A DNA stretch of 64,000 nt from JANMZO01 sp963763135 (lineage in GTDB: Bacteria > Actinomycetota > Acidimicrobiia > Acidimicrobiales > JANYDT01): positions 310,001-374,000 of the forward strand of contig CAVXNJ010000001.1 in NCBI GenBank assembly GCA_963763135.1, read 5' to 3'. This document shows positions 33,553 through 41,276 of the stretch, piece by piece. The notes under the pieces are model-generated. The model did no database searches and was not told the DNA's origin. It saw nothing but the letters and a program-made list of their open reading frames with translations. Numbering within the stretch: the first letter of the stretch is position 1; each line of letters opens with the position of its first letter. The translations under genes and the position numbers were made by a program.

Positions 33553-33836
33553 GGTCAATGATCCCCACCCAACCGAATGCGAAACAGCCAAACCCTCGCA
33601 TCCGTCAGGCGGTCCTCGGATGAGGTCAATGATCCCCACCCAACCGAATGCGAAACAGCCAAACCCTCGCATCCGTCAGGCGGTCCTCGGATGAAGTCAA
33701 TGATCCCCACCCAACCGAATGCGAAACAGCCAAACCCTCGCATCCGTCAGGCGGTCCTCGGATGAAGTCAATGATCCCCACCCAACCGAATGCGAAACAG
33801 CCAAACCCTCGCATCCGTCAGGCGGTCCTCGGATGA
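33520..33836 (+). repeat. 71-bp tandem repeat (4 full units plus 33 bp) at the dppB-dppC junction
   Basis: Units start at 33520, 33591, 33662 and 33733, each exactly 71 bp; a partial fifth starts at 33804. Each unit is the last 33 bp of the upstream permease gene (codons for NPRIRQAVLG and stop) plus 38 bp of extra sequence. Units 1-2 have GATGAGGTC, units 3-4 GATGAAGTC; otherwise they look identical. Each carries an AGGCGG ribosome-site-like run before an ATGA. Confidence 0.95.
33549..33836 (+). other. Relay of four coupled 24-aa mini-ORFs
   Basis: Because 71 + 4 = 75 is a multiple of three, each ATGA in the array starts a 25-codon ORF that ends in the TGA of the next ATGA. The ORFs are 33549-33623, 33620-33694, 33691-33765 and 33762-33836. 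Peptides read MRSMIPTQPNAKQPNPRIRQ + AVLG (first two) and MKSMIPTQPN... (last two). The first overlaps the dppB stop and the last overlaps the dppC ATG at 33833, so stop/start coupling is preserved through the whole insert. Whether they are translated is not known; the frame arithmetic is directly visible. Confidence 0.7.
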
Positions 33837-34735
33837 GCGCCACTGAACCCACTCTGTCAACCGCGGCGATTCAGGGCCGCGATCGAGCAAAGCAAGAAGC
33901 GCAGGATCAGCGCCGCGAGCGTATGCGCCTTCTGTTGCGCAAGCCCGGCTTCATCATCGGCTTCGCCATCTCGCTGTTCTGGATCGTGTGCGCACTTTTC
34001 GGAACGCTGATCGCACCACAAGATCCCTACGTCCAAGATCCCCTGAACAAACTGCAAGAACCGTCCGGGGCCCACTGGTTCGGTACCGACAACCTCGGTC
34101 GCGACGTGTTCAGCCGCGTCATTATCGGGGCGCGACTCATCGTGCTCGTCGCGCTCGGTGCAACGATCATCGCCGCCATCTTCGGAACGATCATCGGCCT
34201 CGTTGCCGGGTACTTCAAAGGCCGGGTCGACGAGGTTCTGATGCGCACCCTCGACGTGTTCATGTCGATACCAACCATCGTGTTGGCATTGCTCATCACC
34301 TCATCGATCGACTCCAAATCGATGTGGATCGTCATGATGATCATCTCGCTTGTCTTCACGCCGGTGATTGCGCGAACCGTGCGGGCTTCCGCCCTCGGCG
34401 AAACCGAACTCGACTACGTAGCGGCGGCCAGGCTGCGTACCGAAAAAACGCCCCATATCCTGTTCAAGGAAGTGCTGCCGAACATCCTTCCGGCACTGCT
34501 CGTCGAGTTCACGGTTCGGCTCGGCTATGCCATCTTCGCCATCGCCACCCTGTCATTTCTCGGTGCGGGTGTAAGCCCCGAATCCCCCGACTGGGGCACC
34601 CAGGTCGCAACGCATCGCGGCTTTCTCAACGGACTGAACGTGTCGGCGACGCTCTTCCCAGCCCTAGCGATCGCCAGTCTCTCGATTGGCGTGAACCTTC
34701 TCCAAGACGCACTCACGGAAGCCTTCGAACGATGA
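33833..34735 (+). CDS. DppC/OppC-type ABC permease
   Basis: 300 aa. N-terminal OppC_N helix (RKPGFIIGFAISLFWIVCAL), the signature GAHWFGTDNLGRDVFSRVI, a further five helices and the EAA loop DYVAAARLRTEKTPHILFKE, then LSFLGAGVSPESPDWG. The start at 33833 is part of an ATGA shared with the last mini-ORF; longer open frames upstream run through the repeat and are artefacts. It forms the membrane channel with the upstream permease. The stop overlaps the ATPase gene (ATGA). Confidence 0.92.
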   Translation: MSATEPTLSTAAIQGRDRAKQEAQDQRRERMRLLLRKPGFIIGFAISLFWIVCALFGTLIAPQDPYVQDPLNKLQEPSGAHWFGTDNLGRDVFSRVIIGARLIVLVALGATIIAAIFGTIIGLVAGYFKGRVDEVLMRTLDVFMSIPTIVLALLITSSIDSKSMWIVMMIISLVFTPVIARTVRASALGETELDYVAAARLRTEKTPHILFKEVLPNILPALLVEFTVRLGYAIFAIATLSFLGAGVSPESPDWGTQVATHRGFLNGLNVSATLFPALAIASLSIGVNLLQDALTEAFER

Positions 34736-36828
34736 GCGATTCGACCAGTTCCTCGACCGTCATCACGGATCCGAAACCGACCCTGACCCCGACACTGTCC
34801 TTCCAGTCGGTCGAGGTCGCCTACACCGTGCGAGGCATCGACCGGCCCGTGCTTCGTGAGGTCTCCTTCGATGTCATGCCCGGCGAAGCGTACGGCCTCG
34901 TAGGTGAATCGGGTTGCGGCAAATCAACCGCGGCCTACGCGGCGATGCGTTATCTCCCGCGCAACGGAAAGATCACCGGCGGCCGCATCGAGTTCGAAGG
35001 AAACGACATCGTCAAGATGTCAGACGAGGAAATCCGCAAGCTCCGCAGCAGCGCGATGTCGATGGTGTACCAAAGCCCGATTGCGGCGTTGAACCCATCG
35101 ATCCGCGTAGGCAGCCAGGTGGCCGAGGTGTTCAAGATCGCGGGCGCTGGAAAGGAAGAGGCTTTAGCCAAAGCCGCCCAGGCGCTTTCGTTGGTCCAGA
35201 TCGCCGACGTCGGAAAAGTGATGCACCGCTACCCGCACGAGTTGTCGGGTGGCATGGCGCAGCGGGTCGTCATTGCGATGGCCCTGGCCACCAATCCACG
35301 TCTTCTGATTCTCGACGAGCCAACGACCGGACTCGATGCCACGGTGGAAGCCGAAGTGCTCGACCTGGTTCGAACGCTGCGCGCCGACATGGGTACGTCG
35401 GTTCTGTTCATCAGCCACAACCTTGGTGTCATCCGTTCGATGTGCGACCGCATCGGTGTGCTCTACGCAGGCCAACTCGTCGAAGAAGGACACACCGCGG
35501 AACTACTCGGCGACCCGCGTCATCCCTATACCGTCGGCCTCCTCCGCTGCATCCCGCGAGCCGGACTCCGCAAGGACCTCCACCGTCTCGATACGATCCC
35601 CGGCACGCTGCCACCGCTCGGCACGGTCATGAATGGCTGCGTCTACGTCGACCGCTGCCCGATCGCCACCGAACAGTGCCGGACCGAGAAGCCCCCGCTG
35701 GTCGACCTTGGCGACGGGCACGAGAGCCGCTGCTTCTACCCGGATCTTGCGCCGAACCTTCCTCGTTCAACCGAAGTCACTGAGATCGAAATCGCGCAAC
35801 GCCCCCTGAGCGAGCCGATCCCGCAAGAGTCGCTGATCAAGCTCTCGGGCCTCAGCAAGACGTTCGGCAAGGAAGACACATCAGTACGTGTGCTTAGTGA
35901 TATTGCGCTGTCTCTCAAAGCCGGTGAGACACTCGGCCTTGTGGGCGAATCAGGCTCAGGCAAGACCACTCTCGCGAAGGTTCTCCTCGGGCTCACCCAT
36001 CCAGACGGAGGAAGCGTCGTTGAACTCGACGGCAAGAACCTCGGTGCCACCGTGAGTCAGCGTTCAGCCAAGGATGTCGGCGCGGTGCAGATCGTCTTCC
36101 AGAACCCCGACTCGGCACTCAACCGTCGCCACGCCGTTCGTCGAATCGTCGGGCGCGCCGTCGTGAAGTTGAGCTCGACGTCCAAGGAAGCAGGCGACGC
36201 CCGGGCCGACGATCTGTTGACCGAGATGCGCGTCGACGCCCGACTGCATGGCGCCAAGCCCGTGATGCTGTCAGGTGGCCTGAAACAGCGCGTGGCGATC
36301 GCCCGAGCTTTCGCCGGAAGCCCGCGTCTCGTGGTGTGCGACGAGCCCACCTCGGCCCTCGACGTGTCGGTGCAGGCCGCCATCCTCAACCTCCTGGTCG
36401 ACCTGCAAAAGCGAGAGAACGTCGCGTACCTGTTCATCTCCCACGATCTGGGCGTGGTGCGGTATCTCTCTGACCGCATCGCGGTGCTGTACCTCGGTCG
36501 CATCATGGAGCTCGGCCCGGCCGGAACCGTCTTCAGCGCACCACATCATCCGTACACCGAAGCTTTGGTGTCATCGCTTCCGAGCATCGACGGTGAAGCG
36601 ACCAACCGGGTACGCCTCGAGGGCGAGGTCCCCAGCGTGGCCAACCCGCCGAGCGGCTGCGTGCTGCACACCCGATGCCCGCGGCGCGCCGGTAGCGGTG
36701 TCGAAGAGCTGTGCGACACCGTTGAACCGGAACTGAAGGAAGTCGAGCCGGGCCACTACCTGCGCTGCCACCTCACGCTCGACAAGCTCCGGGCTATTCA
36801 GTCCAGCCTCGATGCGGCCGGCGTCTGA
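34732..36828 (+). CDS. Fused double ABC ATPase (DppD-DppF) for peptide import
   Basis: 698 aa with two complete ATPase domains. First: Walker A GESGCGKST (about residue 57), signature LSGGMAQRVVIAMAL, Walker B LLILDEP and a C-terminal oligopeptide domain with Cys (CVYVDRCPIATEQC), which in this family can hold an iron-sulphur or metal site. Second (from about 360): GESGSGKTT, LSGGLKQRVAIARAF, LVVCDEP, HDLGVVRYLSDR and another Cys set (GCVLHTRCPRRAGSG). In most bacteria these are two proteins; here they are fused. It closes the importer operon. Confidence 0.93.
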   Translation: MSDSTSSSTVITDPKPTLTPTLSFQSVEVAYTVRGIDRPVLREVSFDVMPGEAYGLVGESGCGKSTAAYAAMRYLPRNGKITGGRIEFEGNDIVKMSDEEIRKLRSSAMSMVYQSPIAALNPSIRVGSQVAEVFKIAGAGKEEALAKAAQALSLVQIADVGKVMHRYPHELSGGMAQRVVIAMALATNPRLLILDEPTTGLDATVEAEVLDLVRTLRADMGTSVLFISHNLGVIRSMCDRIGVLYAGQLVEEGHTAELLGDPRHPYTVGLLRCIPRAGLRKDLHRLDTIPGTLPPLGTVMNGCVYVDRCPIATEQCRTEKPPLVDLGDGHESRCFYPDLAPNLPRSTEVTEIEIAQRPLSEPIPQESLIKLSGLSKTFGKEDTSVRVLSDIALSLKAGETLGLVGESGSGKTTLAKVLLGLTHPDGGSVVELDGKNLGATVSQRSAKDVGAVQIVFQNPDSALNRRHAVRRIVGRAVVKLSSTSKEAGDARADDLLTEMRVDARLHGAKPVMLSGGLKQRVAIARAFAGSPRLVVCDEPTSALDVSVQAAILNLLVDLQKRENVAYLFISHDLGVVRYLSDRIAVLYLGRIMELGPAGTVFSAPHHPYTEALVSSLPSIDGEATNRVRLEGEVPSVANPPSGCVLHTRCPRRAGSGVEELCDTVEPELKEVEPGHYLRCHLTLDKLRAIQSSLDAAGV

Positions 36829-36851
36829 CCGACGAGTGCACCAAGTCGGCA

Positions 36852-37550
36852 TCAGGCCGGGAACAGCCCATCCAGGAAGCTCATGAACCAGCGCGCCTGC
36901 GCGGCATCGTGCAGGTACATCAACTCCGTCTGTTTCTCACGGCTCTGGGCACCGGGCAGGTGGTAGCGCGCCCACGGCGCGTCCTGCCATCGCCGAAACC
37001 CTTCAATGGTGACCTCGGGATGAAACTGGACACCATATGCACACTTACCGTATCGGAACGCCTGGTTGGGGAACGCATCGCTGTACGCCAACCGCACTCC
37101 TCCGGAGGGTAAGGCGAACTCGTGGAAATGCGACTGGGTGAAGAACACGGGCTCCGGAAGAAACTCGCGACCGGCTTCGGTGGGGCTGACTTCGTAGTAG
37201 CCGAACTCGCTCTGTCCGCTGGCCGGCGGACCCACCTGAGCCCCGAGAACATGAGCCAGTGACTGCGCCCCCTGGCAGATGCCGAGCAGCGGGGTTTCCC
37301 GATCCAGGCATCCCTCGATCATCCGGTGCTCGTCGAGCAGAAACGGGTGATCGTGAATCTGATCGACCACGAACGGACCACCGTAGACAACGACGCCGGC
37401 GACTGATGCGTCGAGTTCGCCAAGTTCGTCACCACGGAACGGACGTCGAAAATCGAGCTCCCAACCCCGAAGCGACGCGAAGGTCGCGACCCGGTCATCG
37501 GGTGGATCATCACCATGCCGGATCAAGATCAGTCGCATCGGTTTGTCCAT
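36852..37550 (-). CDS. Class I glutamine amidotransferase (GATase1) domain protein
   Basis: 232 aa with nucleophile Cys in LLGICQGAQSLAHVLG and the His-x-Glu of YGVQFHPEV, the catalytic triad of free-standing GMP-synthase-like amidotransferases. No synthase domain is attached. TAGACT lies 7 nt before the ATG. It is divergent from an asparagine synthase gene with only 51 bp between starts. It may supply ammonia to a ligase or hydrolyse gamma-glutamyl compounds; the partner is unknown. Contains a dispersed motif at 37036-37047. Confidence 0.88.
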   Translation of the reverse strand: MDKPMRLILIRHGDDPPDDRVATFASLRGWELDFRRPFRGDELGELDASVAGVVVYGGPFVVDQIHDHPFLLDEHRMIEGCLDRETPLLGICQGAQSLAHVLGAQVGPPASGQSEFGYYEVSPTEAGREFLPEPVFFTQSHFHEFALPSGGVRLAYSDAFPNQAFRYGKCAYGVQFHPEVTIEGFRRWQDAPWARYHLPGAQSREKQTELMYLHDAAQARWFMSFLDGLFPA

Positions 37551-37601
37551 CGGCCGGAGTCTATTGTCGGAGCCACGTCAACGTTTTCGAAGGGTTGCGC
37601 A

Positions 37602-39122
37602 ATGTGTGGAATCGCTGGGATCTGGTCGGAGTCCGACGTCGCCGTTGATACCGAGGCGACTCGGTTGACGGTGCAATCGATGCTCGATCTTCTGGCGCAC
37701 CGGGGTCCTGACGCGGAAGGTTTCTGTGTCGTCGACGGTGTGGGCGTGGTGGGGCACCGCCGCCTCAGCATCATGGACCCGACCGGCGGAGATCAACCGA
37801 TCTACAACGCGGACCGTTCACAGGCGATCGCCGCCAACGGCGAGATCTACAACTTTCCCCAACTTCGTACGGAAGCCTTGCGCGGCCAGGTGTTCACAAC
37901 GGGCAGCGACAGCGAGGCAATTCTGCATCTGTACGCGCTCCACGGCGCGGACCTCGTACGGCACCTCGAAGGCATGTACGCGTTCGCGATCGTCGATGGC
38001 GACCGACTCGTGCTCGCCCGCGATCCAATCGGGATCAAGCCTCTGTATTGGGCGCGGGAAAACGGGCTGATCTACTTCGCGTCCGAGCTCAAGGCGCTCG
38101 CTCCCTTCTGTTCGAATGTGCGGGAGTTTCCTCCGGGAACCATTCACGTCTCCGATGTCGGCACCTCGACGTTCTACGAAGTGCCCACCACGACACCGGT
38201 CGAGCGGCCCACCGACGAGTATGTCAAGGCCGTTCGAGAGACCCTCGAAGCGGCCGTGGTGAGCCACTGCATGAGCGATGTCGGCCTCGGTGCATTCCTC
38301 TCCGGTGGCTTGGATTCCAGCATCATCGCCGCGCTGGCCAAACGACACCTCGGAGAACTCCATACGTTCTCGGTCGGCGTCGACGGAAGTTCGGATCTGG
38401 CGGCCGCCCGCATCGTCGCCGACTACCTCGGCACCATCCACCACGAGTACATCATCACGACTGATGAAGTGCTTCAGTGCCTGCCCGAGATCATCCACTC
38501 GCTGGAGTCCTATGACCAGGATCTCGTGCGGAGCGCGGTGCCCTGTTACTTCACGTCCCGACTCGCGGCGGAGCATACGAAGGTCATCCTGACCGGAGAA
38601 GGGGCCGACGAGCTCTTCGCCGGCTACACGTACCACCGGTCGTTCACCGATCCCGGTGAACTTCATAGTGAGCTCCGCCGAACGATCACGACGCTTCACG
38701 ACATCAACCTTCAGCGGGCCGACCGTCTCACGATGCTTCACTCGATCGAGGGACGCGTCCCGTTCCTCGATCTTCGGATGATCGAACTCGCCCAGCGGAT
38801 CCCGGTGTCGTTGAAGCTGGCCGGAACCCCGGCGGTCGAGAAATGGGTGCTGCGAGAGGCCTTCAAAGACATGCTTCCCGAGTCGATCGTGTGGCGCAGG
38901 AAGGAGCAGTTCGATGAAGGCAGTGGAACCGCCGACCTTCTTCCCGATATCCTACGCGCGCTTATGACTGAGGAAGAGGCGACGGAGTACCGTTTGCGCT
39001 ACCCCGATGTTGTCCTCCGTTCGGCCGAGGAGTGCCACTACCACCGCGTGCTTGTCGAGTCGTACGAGCACCCCAACGCCGTGCTGAACAACGTGGCCCG
39101 CTGGGCCGGAGACCGGATCTAA
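37602..39122 (+). CDS. asnB: Asparagine synthase (glutamine-hydrolysing), AsnB-like
   Basis: 506 aa, starting with the processed Cys (MCGIAGIWSES) that hydrolyses glutamine. N-terminal glutaminase domain to about 205 (RLSIMD, NGEIYN, GSDSEAILHLY). The synthetase domain holds the PPi loop LSGGLDSSIIAAL and GEGADELFAGY, and ends with WRRKEQFDEGSG. Length and order match bacterial AsnB that makes asparagine from aspartate, ATP and glutamine. AAGGG stands 7 nt before the ATG. A dispersed motif lies at 38953-38964 within the gene. Assignment to AsnB rather than an antibiotic-type amidotransferase is likely. Confidence 0.9.
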   Translation: MCGIAGIWSESDVAVDTEATRLTVQSMLDLLAHRGPDAEGFCVVDGVGVVGHRRLSIMDPTGGDQPIYNADRSQAIAANGEIYNFPQLRTEALRGQVFTTGSDSEAILHLYALHGADLVRHLEGMYAFAIVDGDRLVLARDPIGIKPLYWARENGLIYFASELKALAPFCSNVREFPPGTIHVSDVGTSTFYEVPTTTPVERPTDEYVKAVRETLEAAVVSHCMSDVGLGAFLSGGLDSSIIAALAKRHLGELHTFSVGVDGSSDLAAARIVADYLGTIHHEYIITTDEVLQCLPEIIHSLESYDQDLVRSAVPCYFTSRLAAEHTKVILTGEGADELFAGYTYHRSFTDPGELHSELRRTITTLHDINLQRADRLTMLHSIEGRVPFLDLRMIELAQRIPVSLKLAGTPAVEKWVLREAFKDMLPESIVWRRKEQFDEGSGTADLLPDILRALMTEEEATEYRLRYPDVVLRSAEECHYHRVLVESYEHPNAVLNNVARWAGDRI

Positions 39123-39139
39123 CTCTCGATCCTTCCTGG

Positions 39140-39187
39140 TTTATGTCCACGTTTTGACAGCTATTTCGTGCAAAACGTGGACGTAAA
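39140..39187. terminator. Bidirectional hairpin, copy 1 of a dispersed element
   Basis: A 17-bp arm at 39140-39156 pairs with 39171-39187 (one G-T pair). It sits between the convergent asnB and pentapeptide genes. A related hairpin stands at 40533-40583, sharing the core GTCCACGTTTTGACA and the GTGCAAA right arm. Confidence 0.8.
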
Positions 39188-39196
39188 CGCGAAGGG

Positions 39197-39823
39197 TCAG
39201 CCTTCCAAGCGGAGACCGACACTGGCCGCCAGGGCCGGAGCCAAGGCGAGCAGCGCGGGTTCGTCGATCGCCATACCAGCGAGGAACTTCACCCCTGACA
39301 GCGAGACGATTTCGCACATGCGAATGTTGCCTGACTGAAACGTCGCCTGAGAGAATTCGGCACTCTCGATCCGGCACTTTTCGAAGATGACCTTCGTGGC
39401 CTTGATCCCCTGGAAGTCAACTTCACCGAGATTGCAGCCGTGAAATGTCACGTTCGTCATCCGGGCGAAGCGAAACGACGCAAGCGTGAGGTTGCAATCC
39501 TCGAACATGACGTTTTTCAGCGTCGTCGAAGAAAAGTCGGCACCGACCACGCGGGACGCGCGGACCACCACATCGGTCAGCGCAGCGTCGGCGAACACTG
39601 CGTTGCCGCCCTCAAGACCCTGAAAGGTCGTTCGTCGGATAGTGGCATGGTTGAGCCGGGCCCGGGCGAACTGGAGTCCGGAGAACGCGCAGTCGTCGAA
39701 GCGGGCGTCTTCGAGATCGGCATCGCAGTAATCGAAAGCGTCATCGCCATCCGAACCTCCACCGAACGCTGCGTCGAGCACCACACGCTCGTGATCCTCA
39801 CTGGCCCTCAACCTGGTCATCAA
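39197..39823 (-). CDS. Pentapeptide-repeat protein
   Basis: 208 aa dominated by pentapeptide A(D/N)LXX-type repeats: CDADLEDARFDDCAFSGLQF, RLNHATIRRTTFQGL, SRVVGADFSSTTLKNVMFED and CNLGEVDFQGIKATKVIFEK. These fold into a right-handed quadrilateral beta helix. Some family members mimic DNA and protect gyrase (Qnr/MfpA); the central F/L ladder is present here, but nothing marks it as one of those. The Cys at every few turns resembles the McbG/Qnr-like group (weak hint). Confidence 0.85.
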   Translation of the reverse strand: MMTRLRASEDHERVVLDAAFGGGSDGDDAFDYCDADLEDARFDDCAFSGLQFARARLNHATIRRTTFQGLEGGNAVFADAALTDVVVRASRVVGADFSSTTLKNVMFEDCNLTLASFRFARMTNVTFHGCNLGEVDFQGIKATKVIFEKCRIESAEFSQATFQSGNIRMCEIVSLSGVKFLAGMAIDEPALLALAPALAASVGLRLEG

Positions 39824-39944
39824 ACCAGTCTGGTCGATTCAACGGTCGCGATCTAAACGTCGGTGGGGTCCCGCTCCCGAGAAGGTGAATGCAACGGAAG
39901 CGACGAATCGCGTCGGTCACCCGGATGTGACGTACCCTGATTTC

Positions 39945-40514
39945 ATGGACAACAACGCCATGGACAACAATTCCTTCCTCGCGCACGTCGATGGCCGTAT
40001 CGGTGAAGGGTTTGGGGCCGAGAGCGAATTCGGCGTCCACATCAACCTCGTCATCAGCCGGATCGGCAGCCCATCAGCGGCCGCGGCCTACGGAGCGCTG
40101 GCCAACCCATCGCCGGGCCACGTGCCGTTCCTCGTCTGCGCACCGGCGGGCACGGTAGTGCGGCCCGCCACGATCTTCATCAACAAGGTGACGCTGACCC
40201 ATCCCAACCTGGAGAAGGCGACCTGGGGCGCGATCCAGCTCGGCATCGCCCAGGGCGTCCTCGACGCGGTTGCGAGCGGAACCCTCCCGGCCCGCGTCAG
40301 CGGGGATCTGGTGCTCCTGGTCGCGGTCGCGATGAACGCAGCGCTCGCCGACGTGGAGCTGACCCCGAAGATCGAGACCGAGATGCGCTTGAATGCCCGA
40401 ACGGCAATGGCCAACGCCATTCATGATGCGAACCGGCCGGCCGCACCGACCGCGGTCGAAGCCATGGCCGCCAAACGAAACGAACTGACGAACAGCTACT
40501 ACACCGGCGACTAG
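39945..40514 (+). CDS. Formaldehyde-activating enzyme (Fae)-like protein
   Basis: 189 aa. The core fits Fae: EFGVHINLVISRIGSP with the His that acts as general acid in Fae, then NPSPGHVPFLVCAPAGTVVR, ATIFINKVTLTHP, ATWGAIQLGIAQGVLDAVA and NARTAMANAIHDA. Fae condenses formaldehyde with tetrahydromethanopterin. No other tetrahydromethanopterin-pathway gene is in the window, so the homologue may act as a formaldehyde sensor, scavenger or with another carrier. TACCCT is 6 nt before the ATG at 39945; an upstream ATG at 39885 would add an unlike extension. Confidence 0.78.
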   Translation: MDNNAMDNNSFLAHVDGRIGEGFGAESEFGVHINLVISRIGSPSAAAAYGALANPSPGHVPFLVCAPAGTVVRPATIFINKVTLTHPNLEKATWGAIQLGIAQGVLDAVASGTLPARVSGDLVLLVAVAMNAALADVELTPKIETEMRLNARTAMANAIHDANRPAAPTAVEAMAAKRNELTNSYYTGD

Positions 40515-40532
40515 AGCGCTCGGCCGTCCGGC

Positions 40533-40583
40533 GTTTGTGTCCACGTTTTGACATGTACCCGTGCAAAGTGTGGACATAAACAC
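40533..40583. terminator. Hairpin, copy 2 of the dispersed element
   Basis: GTTTGTGTCCACGTTTTG (40533-40550) pairs, with three mismatches, with the right arm ending at 40583 (GTGTGGACATAAACAC). It follows the Fae-like gene and shares the core of the 39140-39187 hairpin, so the two genes between asnB and 40.5 kb are bracketed by the same element. Confidence 0.7.
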
Positions 40584-40627
40584 AAGGGTCGGAACAACTG
40601 TTCGCTCGCGGATGGGAGGATGGTTGG

Positions 40628-41011
40628 ATGCCCCCTAAGCGTCCCACCAAACTCAAGCAGTCGATCGCCAAGTTGCAGGGCGTGAGCCGGGACCGGGCCA
40701 TCCACGCCGAAAGCCTCATCGAAAACCATCAGTATTCCCGCGAGGCGGCAGACTTGTTGGCCTTCACGGTCTATCCGCTCGACGACGATCAGACGGTCAC
40801 CCGCGAATTCGCCAAAGAGATCGGGTCCCTGTCGATGGACGTCGCCGCCTTTGCAGAAACGTCGACACCCGGCGCCGCCGTGCACGCAGCGGCCATGGCC
40901 CTTCACGCGTATCGAAGCGTGGCCGAACAGCACGCAAATCCGTATTACATCGCACGATACGAAGCCGCAGTCGCGGCTGTGGCGGGGACCGAAGCGCGCT
41001 TCGGCGATTAG
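40628..41011 (+). CDS. Hypothetical helical protein
   Basis: 127 aa, mostly alpha-helical by composition: KLKQSIAKLQGVSRDRAIHA, HQYSREAADLLAFTV and TPGAAVHAAAMALHAYRSVA. GGGAGG stands 8 nt before the ATG, and the base composition is normal for the region, so it looks like a real gene. No signal peptide, Cys or known motif. Family not recognised. It is followed 28 bp later by the 62-bp repeat array of the TetR gene. Confidence 0.55.
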   Translation: MPPKRPTKLKQSIAKLQGVSRDRAIHAESLIENHQYSREAADLLAFTVYPLDDDQTVTREFAKEIGSLSMDVAAFAETSTPGAAVHAAAMALHAYRSVAEQHANPYYIARYEAAVAAVAGTEARFGD

Positions 41012-41038
41012 TCGCTTCAAGGGAACCACTCCATGAGA

Positions 41039-41264
41039 GAGCGGTTCCACCGAAACGGAACGTCAATCCATTCACGACTGTGCCGAAGGGCCCGCGACCA
41101 GAGCGGTTCCACCGAAACGGAACGTCAATCCATTCACGACTGTGCCGAAGGGCCCGCGACCAGAGCGGTTCCACCGAAACGGAACGTCAATCCATTCACG
41201 ACTGTGCCGAACGGCCGCGACCAGAGCGGTTCCACCGAAACGGAACGTCAATCCATTCACGACT
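41039..41264 (+). repeat. Four 62-bp tandem repeats carrying an operator-like palindrome
   Basis: Copies start at 41039, 41101, 41163 and 41224 (periods 62, 62, 61). Each contains GTTCC-N8-GGAAC (e.g. 41229-41246). The last copy runs straight into the TACCCT box (41264-41269) that serves the TetR gene, so the ancestral unit is the TetR promoter region itself. Four spaced copies of one palindrome look like multiplied operators. Confidence 0.88.
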
Positions 41265-41276
41265 ACCCTAAGCGGC

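Noticed and set aside
33577..33836. 62-aa open frames beginning MRNSQTLASVRR in the 71-bp array
   Set aside because: They run in a frame that crosses unit borders without any ribosome site. The ATGA-linked 24-aa frames fit the operon logic better.
33520..33836. CRISPR array
   Set aside because: The 71-bp repeats have no variable spacers and no cas genes are present; the same applies to the 138-bp and 62-bp arrays.
37818..38741. 307-aa minus-strand frame inside asnB
   Set aside because: Shadow of a well-conserved asparagine synthase gene; no recognisable protein pattern.
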